Shown piece after piece: positions 35,490 to 43,977 of a stretch of DNA of 55,275 nucleotides. The translations under genes and the position numbers were made by a program. Source of the DNA: an uncultured Prevotellaceae bacterium (lineage in GTDB: Bacteria > Bacteroidota > Bacteroidia > Bacteroidales > Bacteroidaceae); NCBI GenBank assembly GCA_900315455.1, contig OMZE01000026.1:1-55275 (forward strand). The letters run 5' to 3'. Position 1 is the first letter of the stretch. Every line of letters starts with the position of its first letter. The notes beneath the pieces are model-generated. The model was not told where the DNA came from. It searched no databases and saw nothing but the letters and a program-made list of their open reading frames with translations.

Positions 35490-36878
35490 ATGGCAAAAGA
35501 CAAGATAGCATACGTCTGTGAGAATTGCGGACAAGAATCGACGAAATGGATGGGCAAATGTCCGTCGTGTGGACAATGGAACACATTCAAGGAAATCAGG
35601 GTAAGCAACGATACGGGAAGCCAGGCCGCACGGTCGGCAGCCAGTGCCATACGTTCCTCGCTTTCCGGAAAAAACCATCCGCGCCTCTTGCGCGACATTA
35701 CATCGAAAGAGGCACCACGCATCAACATGAATGACAATGAACTCAATCGTGTGTTGGGCGGTGGAATGGTTCCCGGTTCCATCATTCTCCTGGGAGGTGA
35801 GCCTGGTATCGGCAAGAGTACGCTCACCCTCCAGACCATCCTCAACATGCCCGAAAGCCGAATCCTTTATGTAAGTGGCGAAGAGAGCGCCCACCAACTG
35901 AAGATGAGGGCCGAGCGCATAGGAAAAGGCGACAGCGAAAATGTCCATATCCTTTGCGAGACATCCTTGGAGAACATTTTCGCACAGATCAAGGACCTCC
36001 ATCCCGAAATAGTTGTCGTCGATTCCATCCAGACCATATACACCGAAGAGGTGGACAGTTCGCCTGGCAGCGTCACGCAGGTAAGAGAATGTGCGTCGGC
36101 ACTGCTCCGCTTTTCCAAATCGAGTGGCATCCCTGTATTGTTGATAGGGCACATCAACAAGGAAGGGACATTGGCCGGTCCGAAGATTTTGGAACATATC
36201 GTCGACACGGTCATCCAGTTTGAAGGCGACCAACATTACATGTATCGTATCCTTCGGAGCATCAAGAACCGTTTCGGCAGTACAAGCGAACTGGGCATTT
36301 ATGAGATGCGCCAGGATGGGCTGCGCCCAGTGAGCAACCCCTCTGAACTCCTGCTATCCCAAGACCATGAGGGTCTTTCAGGAGTGGCTATCACTGCTGC
36401 CATCGAAGGCATCCGTCCCTTCCTCGTAGAGACGCAGGCCTTGGTCTCCACTGCTGCCTACGGCACTCCCCAGCGCTCTGCCACCGGTTTCGACCAACGT
36501 CGTCTGAATATGCTGCTTGCTGTTTTGGAGAAGCGGGTTGGCTTTAAACTCATCCAGAAAGACGTTTTTATCAACATTGCTGGTGGTCTGCGCGTTACCG
36601 ACCTTGCCATGGACCTGAGTGTGATAGCCGCAGTGTTGTCGAGCAATGTCGACACAGCCATCGAAGCGGGTTGGTGCATGGCAGGAGAAGTGGGACTGAG
36701 CGGCGAGGTGCGCCCTGTCAGTCGTATAGAACAAAGAATTGCCGAAGCAGAGAAACTCGGTTTCACTGATATGCTTGTACCCAGTCATAACCTGACAGGG
36801 TTGGACACCCGACGTTTCAAGATACGTCTGCATCCAGTGAGGAAAGTAGAAGAAGCCCTCCGTGAATTGTTTGGTTAA
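35490..36878 (+). CDS. radA: DNA repair protein RadA (Sms)
   Basis: A 462-residue RecA-like ATPase helping branch migration in recombination. A four-cysteine zinc finger (Cys10, 13, 24, 27) opens the protein. Walker A is GGEPGIGKSTL. The RadA signature KNRFG follows at IKNRFGSTSELGIYEM. The C-terminal part (about 290-462, with EVGLSGEVRPVSRIEQR) is a Lon-protease-like domain without an obvious catalytic role. It lies 15 bases after the previous gene and ends the MATE-led unit. It converges with ridA over an 18-base gap with no clear hairpin. Confidence 0.97.
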   Translation: MAKDKIAYVCENCGQESTKWMGKCPSCGQWNTFKEIRVSNDTGSQAARSAASAIRSSLSGKNHPRLLRDITSKEAPRINMNDNELNRVLGGGMVPGSIILLGGEPGIGKSTLTLQTILNMPESRILYVSGEESAHQLKMRAERIGKGDSENVHILCETSLENIFAQIKDLHPEIVVVDSIQTIYTEEVDSSPGSVTQVRECASALLRFSKSSGIPVLLIGHINKEGTLAGPKILEHIVDTVIQFEGDQHYMYRILRSIKNRFGSTSELGIYEMRQDGLRPVSNPSELLLSQDHEGLSGVAITAAIEGIRPFLVETQALVSTAAYGTPQRSATGFDQRRLNMLLAVLEKRVGFKLIQKDVFINIAGGLRVTDLAMDLSVIAAVLSSNVDTAIEAGWCMAGEVGLSGEVRPVSRIEQRIAEAEKLGFTDMLVPSHNLTGLDTRRFKIRLHPVRKVEEALRELFG

Positions 36879-36896
36879 GAGTGGCGTTGTTGGCCC

Positions 36897-37274
36897 TTAT
36901 CTCGCTGCCACGCACTCTATCTCCACCAACGCATTTTTTGGCAATGTCTTCACAGCCACTGCCGAGCGTCCTGGATATGGCATGGAGAAGAACGATGCAT
37001 ACACCTCATTCATAGCGGCGAAGTCGTTCATGTCGGCAAGGAAAACGGTTGTCTTCACCACATTGCCCATGTCCAGCCCTTCGGAATTGAGAATGGCCTT
37101 GATATTGAGAAGCGACTGTCGCGTCTGTTCCTTGATACCTCCTTCGGGGAATTGCCCGGTCGACGGGTCGATGGGGAGTTGCCCTGATGTGAATACGAGG
37201 CCATTTACTTCGATGGCTTGGCTATAGGGGCCGATGGCTGCAGGTGCCTTTTCTGTGTTCAATGCTTTCATCAT
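36897..37274 (-). CDS. ridA: RidA family enamine/imine deaminase
   Basis: A 125-residue trimeric protein hydrolysing reactive enamine/imine intermediates from PLP enzymes. GPYSQAIEVNGLVFTSGQ and the C-terminal PGRSAVAVKTLPKNALVEIE segment are the family signature, with the conserved Arg in the PGRSAV motif. It has its own promoter at 37300-37307 on the minus strand. It is convergent with radA. Confidence 0.95.
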   Translation of the reverse strand: MMKALNTEKAPAAIGPYSQAIEVNGLVFTSGQLPIDPSTGQFPEGGIKEQTRQSLLNIKAILNSEGLDMGNVVKTTVFLADMNDFAAMNEVYASFFSMPYPGRSAVAVKTLPKNALVEIECVAAR

Positions 37275-37299
37275 AAGATTGTTTTGTGGTTATCACATG

Positions 37300-37307
37300 C
37301 AAAAATA
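37300..37307 (-). promoter_or_regulatory. -7 promoter box of ridA
   Basis: The minus strand reads TATTTTTG, matching TAnnTTTG, 25 bases before the ridA start at 37274. Confidence 0.5.
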
Positions 37308-37351
37308 CACAATTATTTGACACTCCACCCCATTGTTTCCGTTTTTTTGTG

Positions 37352-37359
37352 TACCTTCG
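37352..37359 (+). promoter_or_regulatory. -7-like box of the beta-helix/YiiX pair
   Basis: TACCTTCG differs from TAnnTTTG at one base. A TTG lies upstream at 37333-37335. It leaves about 30 bases of leader before the ATG at 37396. Confidence 0.4.
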
Positions 37360-37395
37360 CAGCCTAAATTCACAGAAACTGACATTTATTACATT

Positions 37396-38766
37396 ATGAA
37401 AAAAGCATTGTTATTGGCAGGTGCTGCCATTTGTTTCTTCCTGAGTATGCAAGCCCAGGATTATACCACACCAGGCACAGGCACAGTGTATTCATTCGAA
37501 GCATTGTCATCCATCCCGGGCAGTGGTGTTACCCTTACCGATGGTATATATGTGGTGAACGGCAAGGTGACCATCGCCGAGAACGATGCTTTTGTGATTG
37601 ACAGCGGTGCTGAAATCCGCTTTGGCGACGAGGCCGAGTTGGTGGTTAACGGTAAAGCCGACCTCCGTGCCGAATCCCCTACCCTGCTTGGCGGCCTCTC
37701 CGGCACGACCTCTTGCTATGGCATGAACATGCAAAGCGGAGAGGTGACCGAGGTCAGCAACCTGACATTCGAAGAAGTAGGACTTCGTGGCGGTTCTTCT
37801 GCTGGCATGCATGTGAACAATTGCAAGTTCCTTCATCATAACGGCACCACTTCGGCAGCCCTCTTTCTTGGTGGCGACGGAGCATCATTTGAAATCATTG
37901 GATGTGAGTTTGAGAATTGTCAGAAAGCAGCGATTGGCGGTGCAGCCAATTACCTTTGTCCTGTTACCATCCAAGACTGCGTCTTCAGGAAGAACTCCCA
38001 GGCCAACGGCAACATCCCCCAACTCAACCTTACCGGTGCAGAAACCATCACCATCAAGAACTGCGTAGTGGAAGGTGACTCCACACTCAATATGGTTGGT
38101 GGCATCGCCGTCGCCAATTGGTTTGGTACAGCAGGCATCAATGTATGCATCGAGGATTGTGAAATCTCCGACAACCGTTATGGCATCACCACCATGGGAG
38201 TAATGGATGTCGTCATCAAGAACAATCGGATAGTGAACAACAAGTTCGAGAGCAACCCCAACAACGGTGGCAGTGGCATCAGTCTTTATGATCCCTATTA
38301 CAAACAAAATGCCGTCATCACGGGCAATAGGATTGAGCGTAGCCTATGGGGTGTCACCGTTATTGGCTGTAGTGACGTCAACCTCGGGAAGACTACAGTG
38401 GATACCGATGCTTCCGACTACAATCCCGGAGGTAATATTTTCATCGACAATGGCAACAACGGGGTGTTATACGATATCTACAACAATTCCTCCAACACCG
38501 TCTATGCCCAGGGGAATTTCTGGAATGTGGCATCACAAGACAGCGTAAGCATCGAGACCGTAGTATACCACAAGAACGACAATCCCACGTTGGGCGAGGT
38601 GATTTACATGCCTGCTGGTGACGTACAAGGAGTGCGGGATGTTCATGGTGTCGGCTACGGTCGTGCAAAGATGTACAACCTCCAAGGTATGCCTGTTGAT
38701 GAGAAGATAACTGCCCCACAGCAGAAACAGATTATCATCATCAACGGCAGGAAGGAAGTGAGATGA
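37396..38766 (+). CDS. secreted right-handed beta-helix protein
   Basis: A 456-residue exported protein (signal peptide about 1-20, LSMQAQ). From about residue 100 the sequence shows repeating short strands with Asn/Gly turns, such as VNNCKFLHHNGT, IIGCEFENCQKAA, IQDCVFRKNS, ITIKNCVVEG, VCIEDCEISDNRYGI and VIKNNRIVNN, the pattern of pectate-lyase-like parallel beta-helix proteins. No catalytic set is obvious. The end MYNLQGMPVDEKI to IIIINGRKEVR is T9SS-like, ending in a basic segment. The start at 37396 gives a proper signal peptide; the longer TTG start would bury it. It overlaps the YiiX-like gene by 4 bases. The ligand is unknown. Confidence 0.85.
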   Translation: MKKALLLAGAAICFFLSMQAQDYTTPGTGTVYSFEALSSIPGSGVTLTDGIYVVNGKVTIAENDAFVIDSGAEIRFGDEAELVVNGKADLRAESPTLLGGLSGTTSCYGMNMQSGEVTEVSNLTFEEVGLRGGSSAGMHVNNCKFLHHNGTTSAALFLGGDGASFEIIGCEFENCQKAAIGGAANYLCPVTIQDCVFRKNSQANGNIPQLNLTGAETITIKNCVVEGDSTLNMVGGIAVANWFGTAGINVCIEDCEISDNRYGITTMGVMDVVIKNNRIVNNKFESNPNNGGSGISLYDPYYKQNAVITGNRIERSLWGVTVIGCSDVNLGKTTVDTDASDYNPGGNIFIDNGNNGVLYDIYNNSSNTVYAQGNFWNVASQDSVSIETVVYHKNDNPTLGEVIYMPAGDVQGVRDVHGVGYGRAKMYNLQGMPVDEKITAPQQKQIIIINGRKEVR

Positions 38767-39395
38767 CCCGATGCGTGTTAATTTTCCTGTTGGTTCTCTG
38801 TTCCATGTCGACTGTGTCTGCTCAGAAGCCCCTTGTCGACATGGGAAAACTACGTAGCCTCGACCTTTTGTTTGTGGTGTCACAAGCATCGAATGCCATC
38901 ACAGAAGTCACCACGGGTATTGAAGGTTACCAAATAGACCATGTGGGAATCGTGCGGAAAGAAAACGGGAAGACAACAGTCATTGAGGCAGTTTACGAAG
39001 GTGTGCGGGAGATCGGTATAGATGATTTCATGCGTTCGGCACCTATTGTCTTGGTTGGACGTCTCGCCAAGCCGTTCGACAAGCGACAGACCATCTTCAA
39101 TGTGATGAGCCTTGTGGGGCGCCCCTACGATTTCGTCTACCGAACCGGTCTTGAAGCAGTTTATTGCAGTGAACTGGTGTCGGAGAGTTATGTCGACCGC
39201 CATGGTGAGAAGTTGTTTCCGCCCGTCGCCATGTCTTTTCACGATGCGAGTGGCAATATTACCCCCTACTGGATAGACTTTTACTCACGTCGTGGGATGG
39301 ATGTGCCCGAGGGTGAGCCCGGCACCAACCCAGGTGAACTGTCAAGGCGTGAAGCGATAAAAATCAAGTACTTGATTCGCAATTTTGTCAAGTAG
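38763..39395 (+). CDS. secreted YiiX/DUF830-like (permuted NlpC/P60) cysteine hydrolase
   Basis: A 210-residue exported protein (signal peptide about 1-20) of the YiiX/YebB-type NlpC/P60-like fold. LRSLDLLFV is the family start; the expected catalytic His is His60 in IDHVGIV and Cys is Cys135 in VYCSELVSESY, in the permuted order His then Cys. VGRPYDFVY is also typical. It should cleave amide or thioester bonds of cell-wall or lipid substrates; the substrate is not known. The ATG overlaps the beta-helix stop (ATGA), so the two are translationally coupled. Confidence 0.88.
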   Translation: MTRCVLIFLLVLCSMSTVSAQKPLVDMGKLRSLDLLFVVSQASNAITEVTTGIEGYQIDHVGIVRKENGKTTVIEAVYEGVREIGIDDFMRSAPIVLVGRLAKPFDKRQTIFNVMSLVGRPYDFVYRTGLEAVYCSELVSESYVDRHGEKLFPPVAMSFHDASGNITPYWIDFYSRRGMDVPEGEPGTNPGELSRREAIKIKYLIRNFVK

Positions 39396-39473
39396 AGTTG
39401 TCATACCGCTAACGCCATGGTAAAAAAACGCAAAAAAACGACGGTAAAAGAAAGATAATTGCGCCAAAATGAT

Positions 39474-39481
39474 TATATTTG
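39474..39481 (+). promoter_or_regulatory. -7 promoter box of pgk
   Basis: TATATTTG matches TAnnTTTG, 50 bases before the pgk ATG. No -33 TTG lies at the usual distance. Confidence 0.55.
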
Positions 39482-39530
39482 CAATCCGTAAAAAGATATT
39501 CTAACACTTTAATATCAATATTTTTGGATT

Positions 39531-40778
39531 ATGAAAATTGACCAATTCAACTTTGCCGGCAAAAAGGCAATTGTACGTGTGGATTTCAATGTGCCATTGG
39601 ATGAGAATGGCAAAATCACTGACGACACCCGCATCCGCGGTGCTCTCCCTACCCTGAAGAAGATTCTTGCTGACGGTGGTGCTCTTATCATCATGTCGCA
39701 TATGGGAAAACCCAAGGGAAAAGTGAATCCCAAGTTCTCTCTCGGTCAGATTGTCGACGCCGTGGCCGCTGCCCTGGGCACAGAAGTGAAGTTTGCCCCC
39801 GACTGTGCCAAAGCCAAGGAGGCTGCCGATGCCCTGAAACCCGGTGAGGTGCTGTTGCTTGAGAACCTCCGTTTCTATCCTGAGGAGGAAGGCAAGCCCG
39901 TGGGTATCGAGAAAGACGACCCAGCCTACGACGATGCCAAGAAAGCCATGAAAGCCAGCCAGAAAGAGTTTGCCAAGACATTGGCCAGTTATGCTGACTG
40001 CTACGTGATGGATGCCTTTGGTACTGCTCACCGCAAGCATGCCTCTACTGCTGTCATCGACGAGTATTTCGACAAAGATCACAAGATGTTGGGTTACCTC
40101 ATGGAGAAGGAAGTGACTGCTGTCGACAATGTGTTGGGCAACATCAAGCGTCCGTTCACCGCCATCATGGGTGGTTCGAAGGTTTCTACCAAAATCGGTA
40201 TCATCGAGAATCTCCTCGGCAAGGTCGACAACCTGATTCTCTGCGGTGGCATGACCTATACCTTTGCCAAGGCTCAAGGTGGTAAGATTGGTAACTCCAT
40301 CTGTGAGGACGACAAACTCGACGTGGCTCTCGATGTCATCAAGAAGGCCAAGGAGAATGGCGTGAACCTCGTGCTCGGTACCGACTGCATTGCTGCCGAC
40401 GCATTTGCCAACGATGCCAACACCCAGGTTTGCCCTGCCAACGACATCCCCGAAGGATGGGAGGGCTTGGATGCTGGTCCTGAGACACGTAAGGCTTTTG
40501 CCAATGCCATCAAGGATGCCAAGACTATCCTGTGGAATGGTCCTGCCGGCGTGTTTGAGTTCGACAACTTCATCGGTGGCTCAAAAGCCATTGCCGACGC
40601 CATTGCCGAGGCAACAGCCAATGGTGCCTTCTCGCTGATTGGCGGTGGTGACTCCGTGGCTTGCATCAACAAGTTTGGCATGGCCGACCAGGTGTCGTAC
40701 ATCTCTACCGGTGGTGGTGCTCTCCTCGAGGCCATCGAGGGTAAAGTACTTCCCGGCGTGGCTGCCATTGAGGCATAA
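39531..40778 (+). CDS. pgk: phosphoglycerate kinase
   Basis: A 415-residue glycolytic enzyme transferring phosphate from 1,3-bisphosphoglycerate to [14 protein letters not shown], the [11 protein letters not shown] triose site, MGKPKGKVN, and the C-terminal [16 protein letters not shown] and [14 protein letters not shown] are diagnostic. It is transcribed alone, closed by a strong terminator at 40814-40846. Codons are strikingly C-ending (GCC, AAG, GAC), as expected for an abundant protein. Confidence 0.98.
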   Translation: MKIDQFNFAGKKAIVRVDFNVPLDENGKITDDTRIRGALPTLKKILADGGALIIMSHMGKPKGKVNPKFSLGQIVDAVAAALGTEVKFAPDCAKAKEAADALKPGEVLLLENLRFYPEEEGKPVGIEKDDPAYDDAKKAMKASQKEFAKTLASYADCYVMDAFGTAHRKHASTAVIDEYFDKDHKMLGYLMEKEVTAVDNVLGNIKRPFTAIMGGSKVSTKIGIIENLLGKVDNLILCGGMTYTFAKAQGGKIGNSICEDDKLDVALDVIKKAKENGVNLVLGTDCIAADAFANDANTQVCPANDIPEGWEGLDAGPETRKAFANAIKDAKTILWNGPAGVFEFDNFIGGSKAIADAIAEATANGAFSLIGGGDSVACINKFGMADQVSYISTGGGALLEAIEGKVLPGVAAIEA

Positions 40779-40813
40779 CACCAGGAATGGAGAAAAGATC
40801 TCCCTTACTATAA

Positions 40814-40846
40814 AAAAATCCCTGCATTCGGTATGCAGGGATTTTT
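40814..40846. terminator. strong bidirectional terminator between pgk and rubrerythrin
   Basis: The arms 40814-40827 and 40833-40846 are perfectly paired over 14 bp around a 5-base loop, with A-run and T-run ends. The stop of the rubrerythrin gene is at 40888 on the minus strand, so both genes can use it. Confidence 0.9.
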
Positions 40847-40887
40847 CTTTTCCATACTTTTCACACTTGTCAGAAAGTGTAAGGGTA

Positions 40888-41445
40888 TTATTTCTTGAAC
40901 AGGCGTTTGTAGAGGCCTTCGAAGCCGGCGCAGTGACGTGCCTCGTCCTTAGCCATCTCATGTACGGTGTCATGAGTAGCGTCCATATTGGCCTTCTTGG
41001 CATTGCGGGCAATACGGAACTTGTCCTCGCAAGCGCCACGCTCGGCAGCGATACGGGCCTCAAGGTTGCTCTTCGTGTCGCCAAGTACATCACCCAACAG
41101 TTCTGCGAACTTCGCAGCGTGCTCTGCCTCTTCAAAAGCATAGCGCTTGAAAGCCTCTGCCACCTCGGGATAGCCCTCACGGTCGGCCTGACGGCTCATA
41201 GCGAGATACATACCCACCTCGCCACACTCACCATTGAAGTGATTGAGCAGGTCTTTAATCATCTCTTCGTCGGCTCCTTCCTTACGGGCTGCACCCAGTT
41301 CGTGTACAGTGGCGAAAGGCTGTTCCTCACCTTCCACTACCTCGTTGAACTTCGATGCTGGTGCTTTACAGATTGGACACTTCTCGGGTGGCTCTGGCCC
41401 CTCGTGGATGTAACCGCAAACGGTGCAAATAAACTTCTTTTTCAT
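40888..41445 (-). CDS. reverse rubrerythrin (N-terminal rubredoxin domain)
   Basis: A 185-residue non-heme di-iron protein detoxifying peroxide (and oxygen) in anaerobes. The rubredoxin site is at the N-terminus ([19 protein letters not shown] and CPICKAP), followed by the four-helix ferritin-like domain with Glu/His ligands in [27 protein letters not shown] and DEARHCAG. The domain order is the reverse of classical rubrerythrin; such enzymes are NADH-dependent peroxidases in clostridia. The gene has a strong promoter at 41484-41515 whose upstream part is duplicated in tandem. Expression is probably stress-responsive. Confidence 0.93.
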   Translation of the reverse strand: MKKKFICTVCGYIHEGPEPPEKCPICKAPASKFNEVVEGEEQPFATVHELGAARKEGADEEMIKDLLNHFNGECGEVGMYLAMSRQADREGYPEVAEAFKRYAFEEAEHAAKFAELLGDVLGDTKSNLEARIAAERGACEDKFRIARNAKKANMDATHDTVHEMAKDEARHCAGFEGLYKRLFKK

Positions 41446-41483
41446 AATGTTTGTGTTTAATTAGGTTAAGAATATCGAATGTG

Positions 41484-41515
41484 CAAATATAGTGAAAGCC
41501 GAAGACAAAGCAAAA
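41484..41515 (-). promoter_or_regulatory. promoter of the rubrerythrin gene
   Basis: On the minus strand, TTTTG (41515 to 41511), a 19-base spacer and TATATTTG (41491 to 41484) form a complete Bacteroidetes promoter 38 bases before the start codon. The -33 element and spacer belong to the 91-bp repeat. The other copies carry a broken -7 box, so only this one should be active. Confidence 0.65.
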
Positions 41516-41688
41516 CAAAAAGCGAAAAATTTTTGTTTTCTTTGTTGAGGCGCATCCTATATTCGCCACGAAGTGGCAAATAGTGAAAGCCGAAGACAAA
41601 GCAAAACAAAAAGCGAAAAATTTTTGTTTTCTTTGTTGAGGCGCATCCTATATTCGCCACAAAGTGGCAAATAGTGAAAGCCGAAGAC
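41491..41688. repeat. 91-bp tandem direct repeat, about 2.2 copies
   Basis: Copies start at 41491, 41582 and 41673 (partial, to 41688), each starting AGTGAAAGCCGAAGAC, with an exact 91-base period and one mismatch (41570 against 41661). Each full copy holds a 10-bp stem-loop (41512-41521 with 41530-41539 in copy one) and a GCCAC/GTGGC stem (41565-41577). The first copy abuts the -7 box of the rubrerythrin promoter; later copies have lost two bases there. The surrounding 240 bases to 41924 are AT-rich and hold no other gene that I see. Confidence 0.9.
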
Positions 41689-41790
41689 TTGAAAAGCGTC
41701 AACTTATTCAGAACAATATATATAGTTTTCTCCTATGCAGTGAAGTTTTTCAAATCACAACTATCTTTTATTCAACAAATTAATCTATTC

Positions 41791-41863
41791 TGTCAACTCT
41801 TGTCAACTAATATTTTGTCAATTCCTTTGTATATATTGACTAAATATGCTAATTTTGTCAACT
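41791..41863. repeat. recurring TGTCAA motif before the TPR-HTH gene
   Basis: TGTCAACT occurs at 41791, 41801 and 41856, with TGTCAATT at 41816 and an inverted TTGAC near 41836. The last copy overlaps the end of the -7 box of the promoter at 41826-41857. The AT-rich region contains no coding sequence. They may be binding sites for a regulator, but AT-rich sequence could give some of these by chance. Confidence 0.4.
41826..41857 (+). promoter_or_regulatory. promoter of the TPR-HTH regulator gene
   Basis: TTTG at 41826-41829, a 20-base spacer and TAATTTTG at 41850-41857 match the consensus. The leader would be about 70 bases. Confidence 0.6.
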
Positions 41864-41936
41864 ACTATATTATACATCCTACCTTTTTATATTATAGCCA
41901 TCATAGCATAATATGTTGTAATTCTTGAAAACCAAG

Positions 41937-43787
41937 ATGCGCTGTCACACCCCCATAAGCCCCAATCTATATGTAGCCAGATTTTGCATTTGGCTTATTC
42001 CCCTCCTGCTTGCTTTATCAGCATGCACGGGTAAAGGCGGCTATGATACGTTGCTTGACAAGGCGGATTCGTTGGTGAACACCCATCCCGACTCCGTCAT
42101 CCAACTACTTGAACCATTAAATGGAGAGAAGGGAGAAATGGCGACAGCGCAGAGAATGCGATGGCAGTTGCTCCTAACCTCTGCCCAAAATAAATGCGAT
42201 ACGGTTTTCAATCATGCAGACATACAATTGGAACTGGTGAAATACTATGACCGCCAAGGCTCGCCCAATGAACGGATGACAGCGCATTATCTATTAGGAC
42301 GTGCCTATAGCGATATGGGTGAGACTCCACAGGCTCTGCAGTGTTTTCTTGACGCCGTGGAATGTGCCGACACGACTTCACAGGACTGTGATTTCAACAC
42401 CCTTTTCCCCATTTACGGACAGATGGCTATGATCTATCAGTCACAGTGTCTACCCGAAGAGGAATTGGCATCATGGAATCAATATAGCCATTATGCTATG
42501 AAAAGCGGTGACATGTATAACCACATCCGTGGTATGGAACTGATGATTGGTCCATATTTTAACATGGGAGATACCGTTTCGTGCCTTCGCATCACAGAGA
42601 AGTGCCGAGAGGAATATGCTAGACAAGGGATGCCCCAAGAAGCGGCGAGTGTTTTACCTACTGCCATTGATATTCATCTGCTTAATGCTGATTATGAAAA
42701 AGCAAGAGAGTTGATGGTGATATTTGAGAGAGAGTCAGGCCTTTTCGACTCCAACGGCAACATCAGCAAAGGCAGAGAAGGCTATTACCATAGCAAAGGC
42801 CTTTATTATTTAGGGATTCATGAAAACGACTCCGCAGAATACTATTTCAGGAAATTGCAAAGCATCCATCTCAACCACGATTTTAAGGCAAACAAGGGAT
42901 TGCTTACCTTATATAAAAAAAAGAATAACATCGACTCTATCTCAAAATATGCCGAACTATATGTGAATAGTGTGGACTCACTTTTAAATGAGAATCAAAC
43001 TGATGCCGTTGCCATCACTCACTCCCTCTACAATTATAACAAAATGGAACGGGTGGCGAGCGAAAAGACAATGGTGTTGGAAAGAATAAAGACATGGGGG
43101 TTAGTGATTGCATTGATATGTCTGATGTCGGCCATTGCCGTGATTGATTTTTACTTAAAACAAAAACGAAAGAAGAAGGCAGAGATGGCCCGTCGTCGTC
43201 AGTTGAAGGCGGGAATGGCGGGACATGTTCAAAACAAGGAGGCTACAAACGACAACCATTCCCATGAAAACGACATCAACGAGATGAAAGAGTATATCAA
43301 CGAACTGACAGAAGAACTATCTACATCCAGACGCTTGACCTCGGAAGCCATTGCAGCAAAAGACGAGGAAATCAAGGAGTTGACAACTAAATACAAGGGG
43401 TTCGACAAATTTCTCAACAACATGACCAAGGATGAAGTGGTAAAGGCCATCCAACAGTCAGATATAATCCGAGAATTCAAGTTCTACATAGAACACCCCG
43501 TCCGCCCGCCATCAACAGAAGACTGGGGCAGGCTCGATAGGTTTTTCCACGATGTTCATCCCAATTTCTCACTCACGCTACAAGATACCTATCACCTGAA
43601 CACCAACGAATACAGGGTTTGCCAGTTGGTCTTCGCTGGCATATCCCCCTCGGGTATTGCCGTACTGATGGGCTTCGACAAGTCGAACGTTACCAACATA
43701 CGCAAGCGTCTGCTGACCAAACTGATGGGAAAAAACGGCAAGGCCAGCGAATTCGACCAGTTCCTATTCTCCATACCGCTCATATAA
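41937..43787 (+). CDS. membrane TPR protein with C-terminal HTH (one-component regulator-like)
   Basis: A 616-residue protein from the ATG at 41937; a TTG at 41925 adds four residues. The N-terminus has a hydrophobic signal ending in a lipobox-like LSAC (about residue 30). The large middle (about 35-365) is helical TPR-like repeats (MTAHYLLGRAYSDMGETPQA, YYLGIHENDSAEYYF), then one membrane helix (about 387-407), a basic segment and coiled coil, and a C-terminal LuxR-like helix-turn-helix (LNTNEYRVCQLVFAGIS, MGFDKSNVTNIRKRL). The topology predicts an extracytoplasmic sensor wired directly to a cytosolic DNA-binding domain. Such TPR-TM-HTH proteins are common and poorly described in Bacteroidales. 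The nearest genes are rubrerythrin (divergent) and carB. The target is unknown. Confidence 0.85.
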   Translation: MRCHTPISPNLYVARFCIWLIPLLLALSACTGKGGYDTLLDKADSLVNTHPDSVIQLLEPLNGEKGEMATAQRMRWQLLLTSAQNKCDTVFNHADIQLELVKYYDRQGSPNERMTAHYLLGRAYSDMGETPQALQCFLDAVECADTTSQDCDFNTLFPIYGQMAMIYQSQCLPEEELASWNQYSHYAMKSGDMYNHIRGMELMIGPYFNMGDTVSCLRITEKCREEYARQGMPQEAASVLPTAIDIHLLNADYEKARELMVIFERESGLFDSNGNISKGREGYYHSKGLYYLGIHENDSAEYYFRKLQSIHLNHDFKANKGLLTLYKKKNNIDSISKYAELYVNSVDSLLNENQTDAVAITHSLYNYNKMERVASEKTMVLERIKTWGLVIALICLMSAIAVIDFYLKQKRKKKAEMARRRQLKAGMAGHVQNKEATNDNHSHENDINEMKEYINELTEELSTSRRLTSEAIAAKDEEIKELTTKYKGFDKFLNNMTKDEVVKAIQQSDIIREFKFYIEHPVRPPSTEDWGRLDRFFHDVHPNFSLTLQDTYHLNTNEYRVCQLVFAGISPSGIAVLMGFDKSNVTNIRKRLLTKLMGKNGKASEFDQFLFSIPLI

Positions 43788-43895
43788 CGACTGGAAAAGT
43801 CAGATTTCAGACATGTGGTAAAAAAAAAAGTGAGAGAATCTGAATAAAAAATACCTTTTCTATATTAAAAGATATCAAAAAAGTAACATTTCGAC

Positions 43896-43924
43896 TTTGT
43901 TTTTGGGAAATTTGTGTAATTTTG
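43896..43924 (+). promoter_or_regulatory. promoter of carB
   Basis: TTTG (43896-43899), a 17-base spacer and TAATTTTG (43917-43924) match the consensus, about 53 bases before the ATG. The leader is AT-rich and I see no riboswitch or hairpin. Confidence 0.55.
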
Positions 43925-43977
43925 CACCCAATTAGCAAATCAAACCATTTTTTTGAATTATTATTCATTGTAAAGTT

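Noticed and set aside
36879-36896. Terminator between radA and ridA
   Set aside because: The 18-base gap holds no hairpin; termination must use sequence inside the genes or another mechanism.
37333-37395. Longer N-terminus for the beta-helix protein
   Set aside because: It puts 21 residues before an excellent signal peptide and covers the promoter-like box at 37352-37359.
41491-41688. CRISPR array
   Set aside because: The repeat is 91 bp with no spacers and only two full copies, and no cas gene is present.
41466-41702. Minus-strand frame with repeated SAFTICHFVANIGCASTKK peptide
   Set aside because: It is only the translation of the 91-bp tandem repeat and contains no start context or family match.
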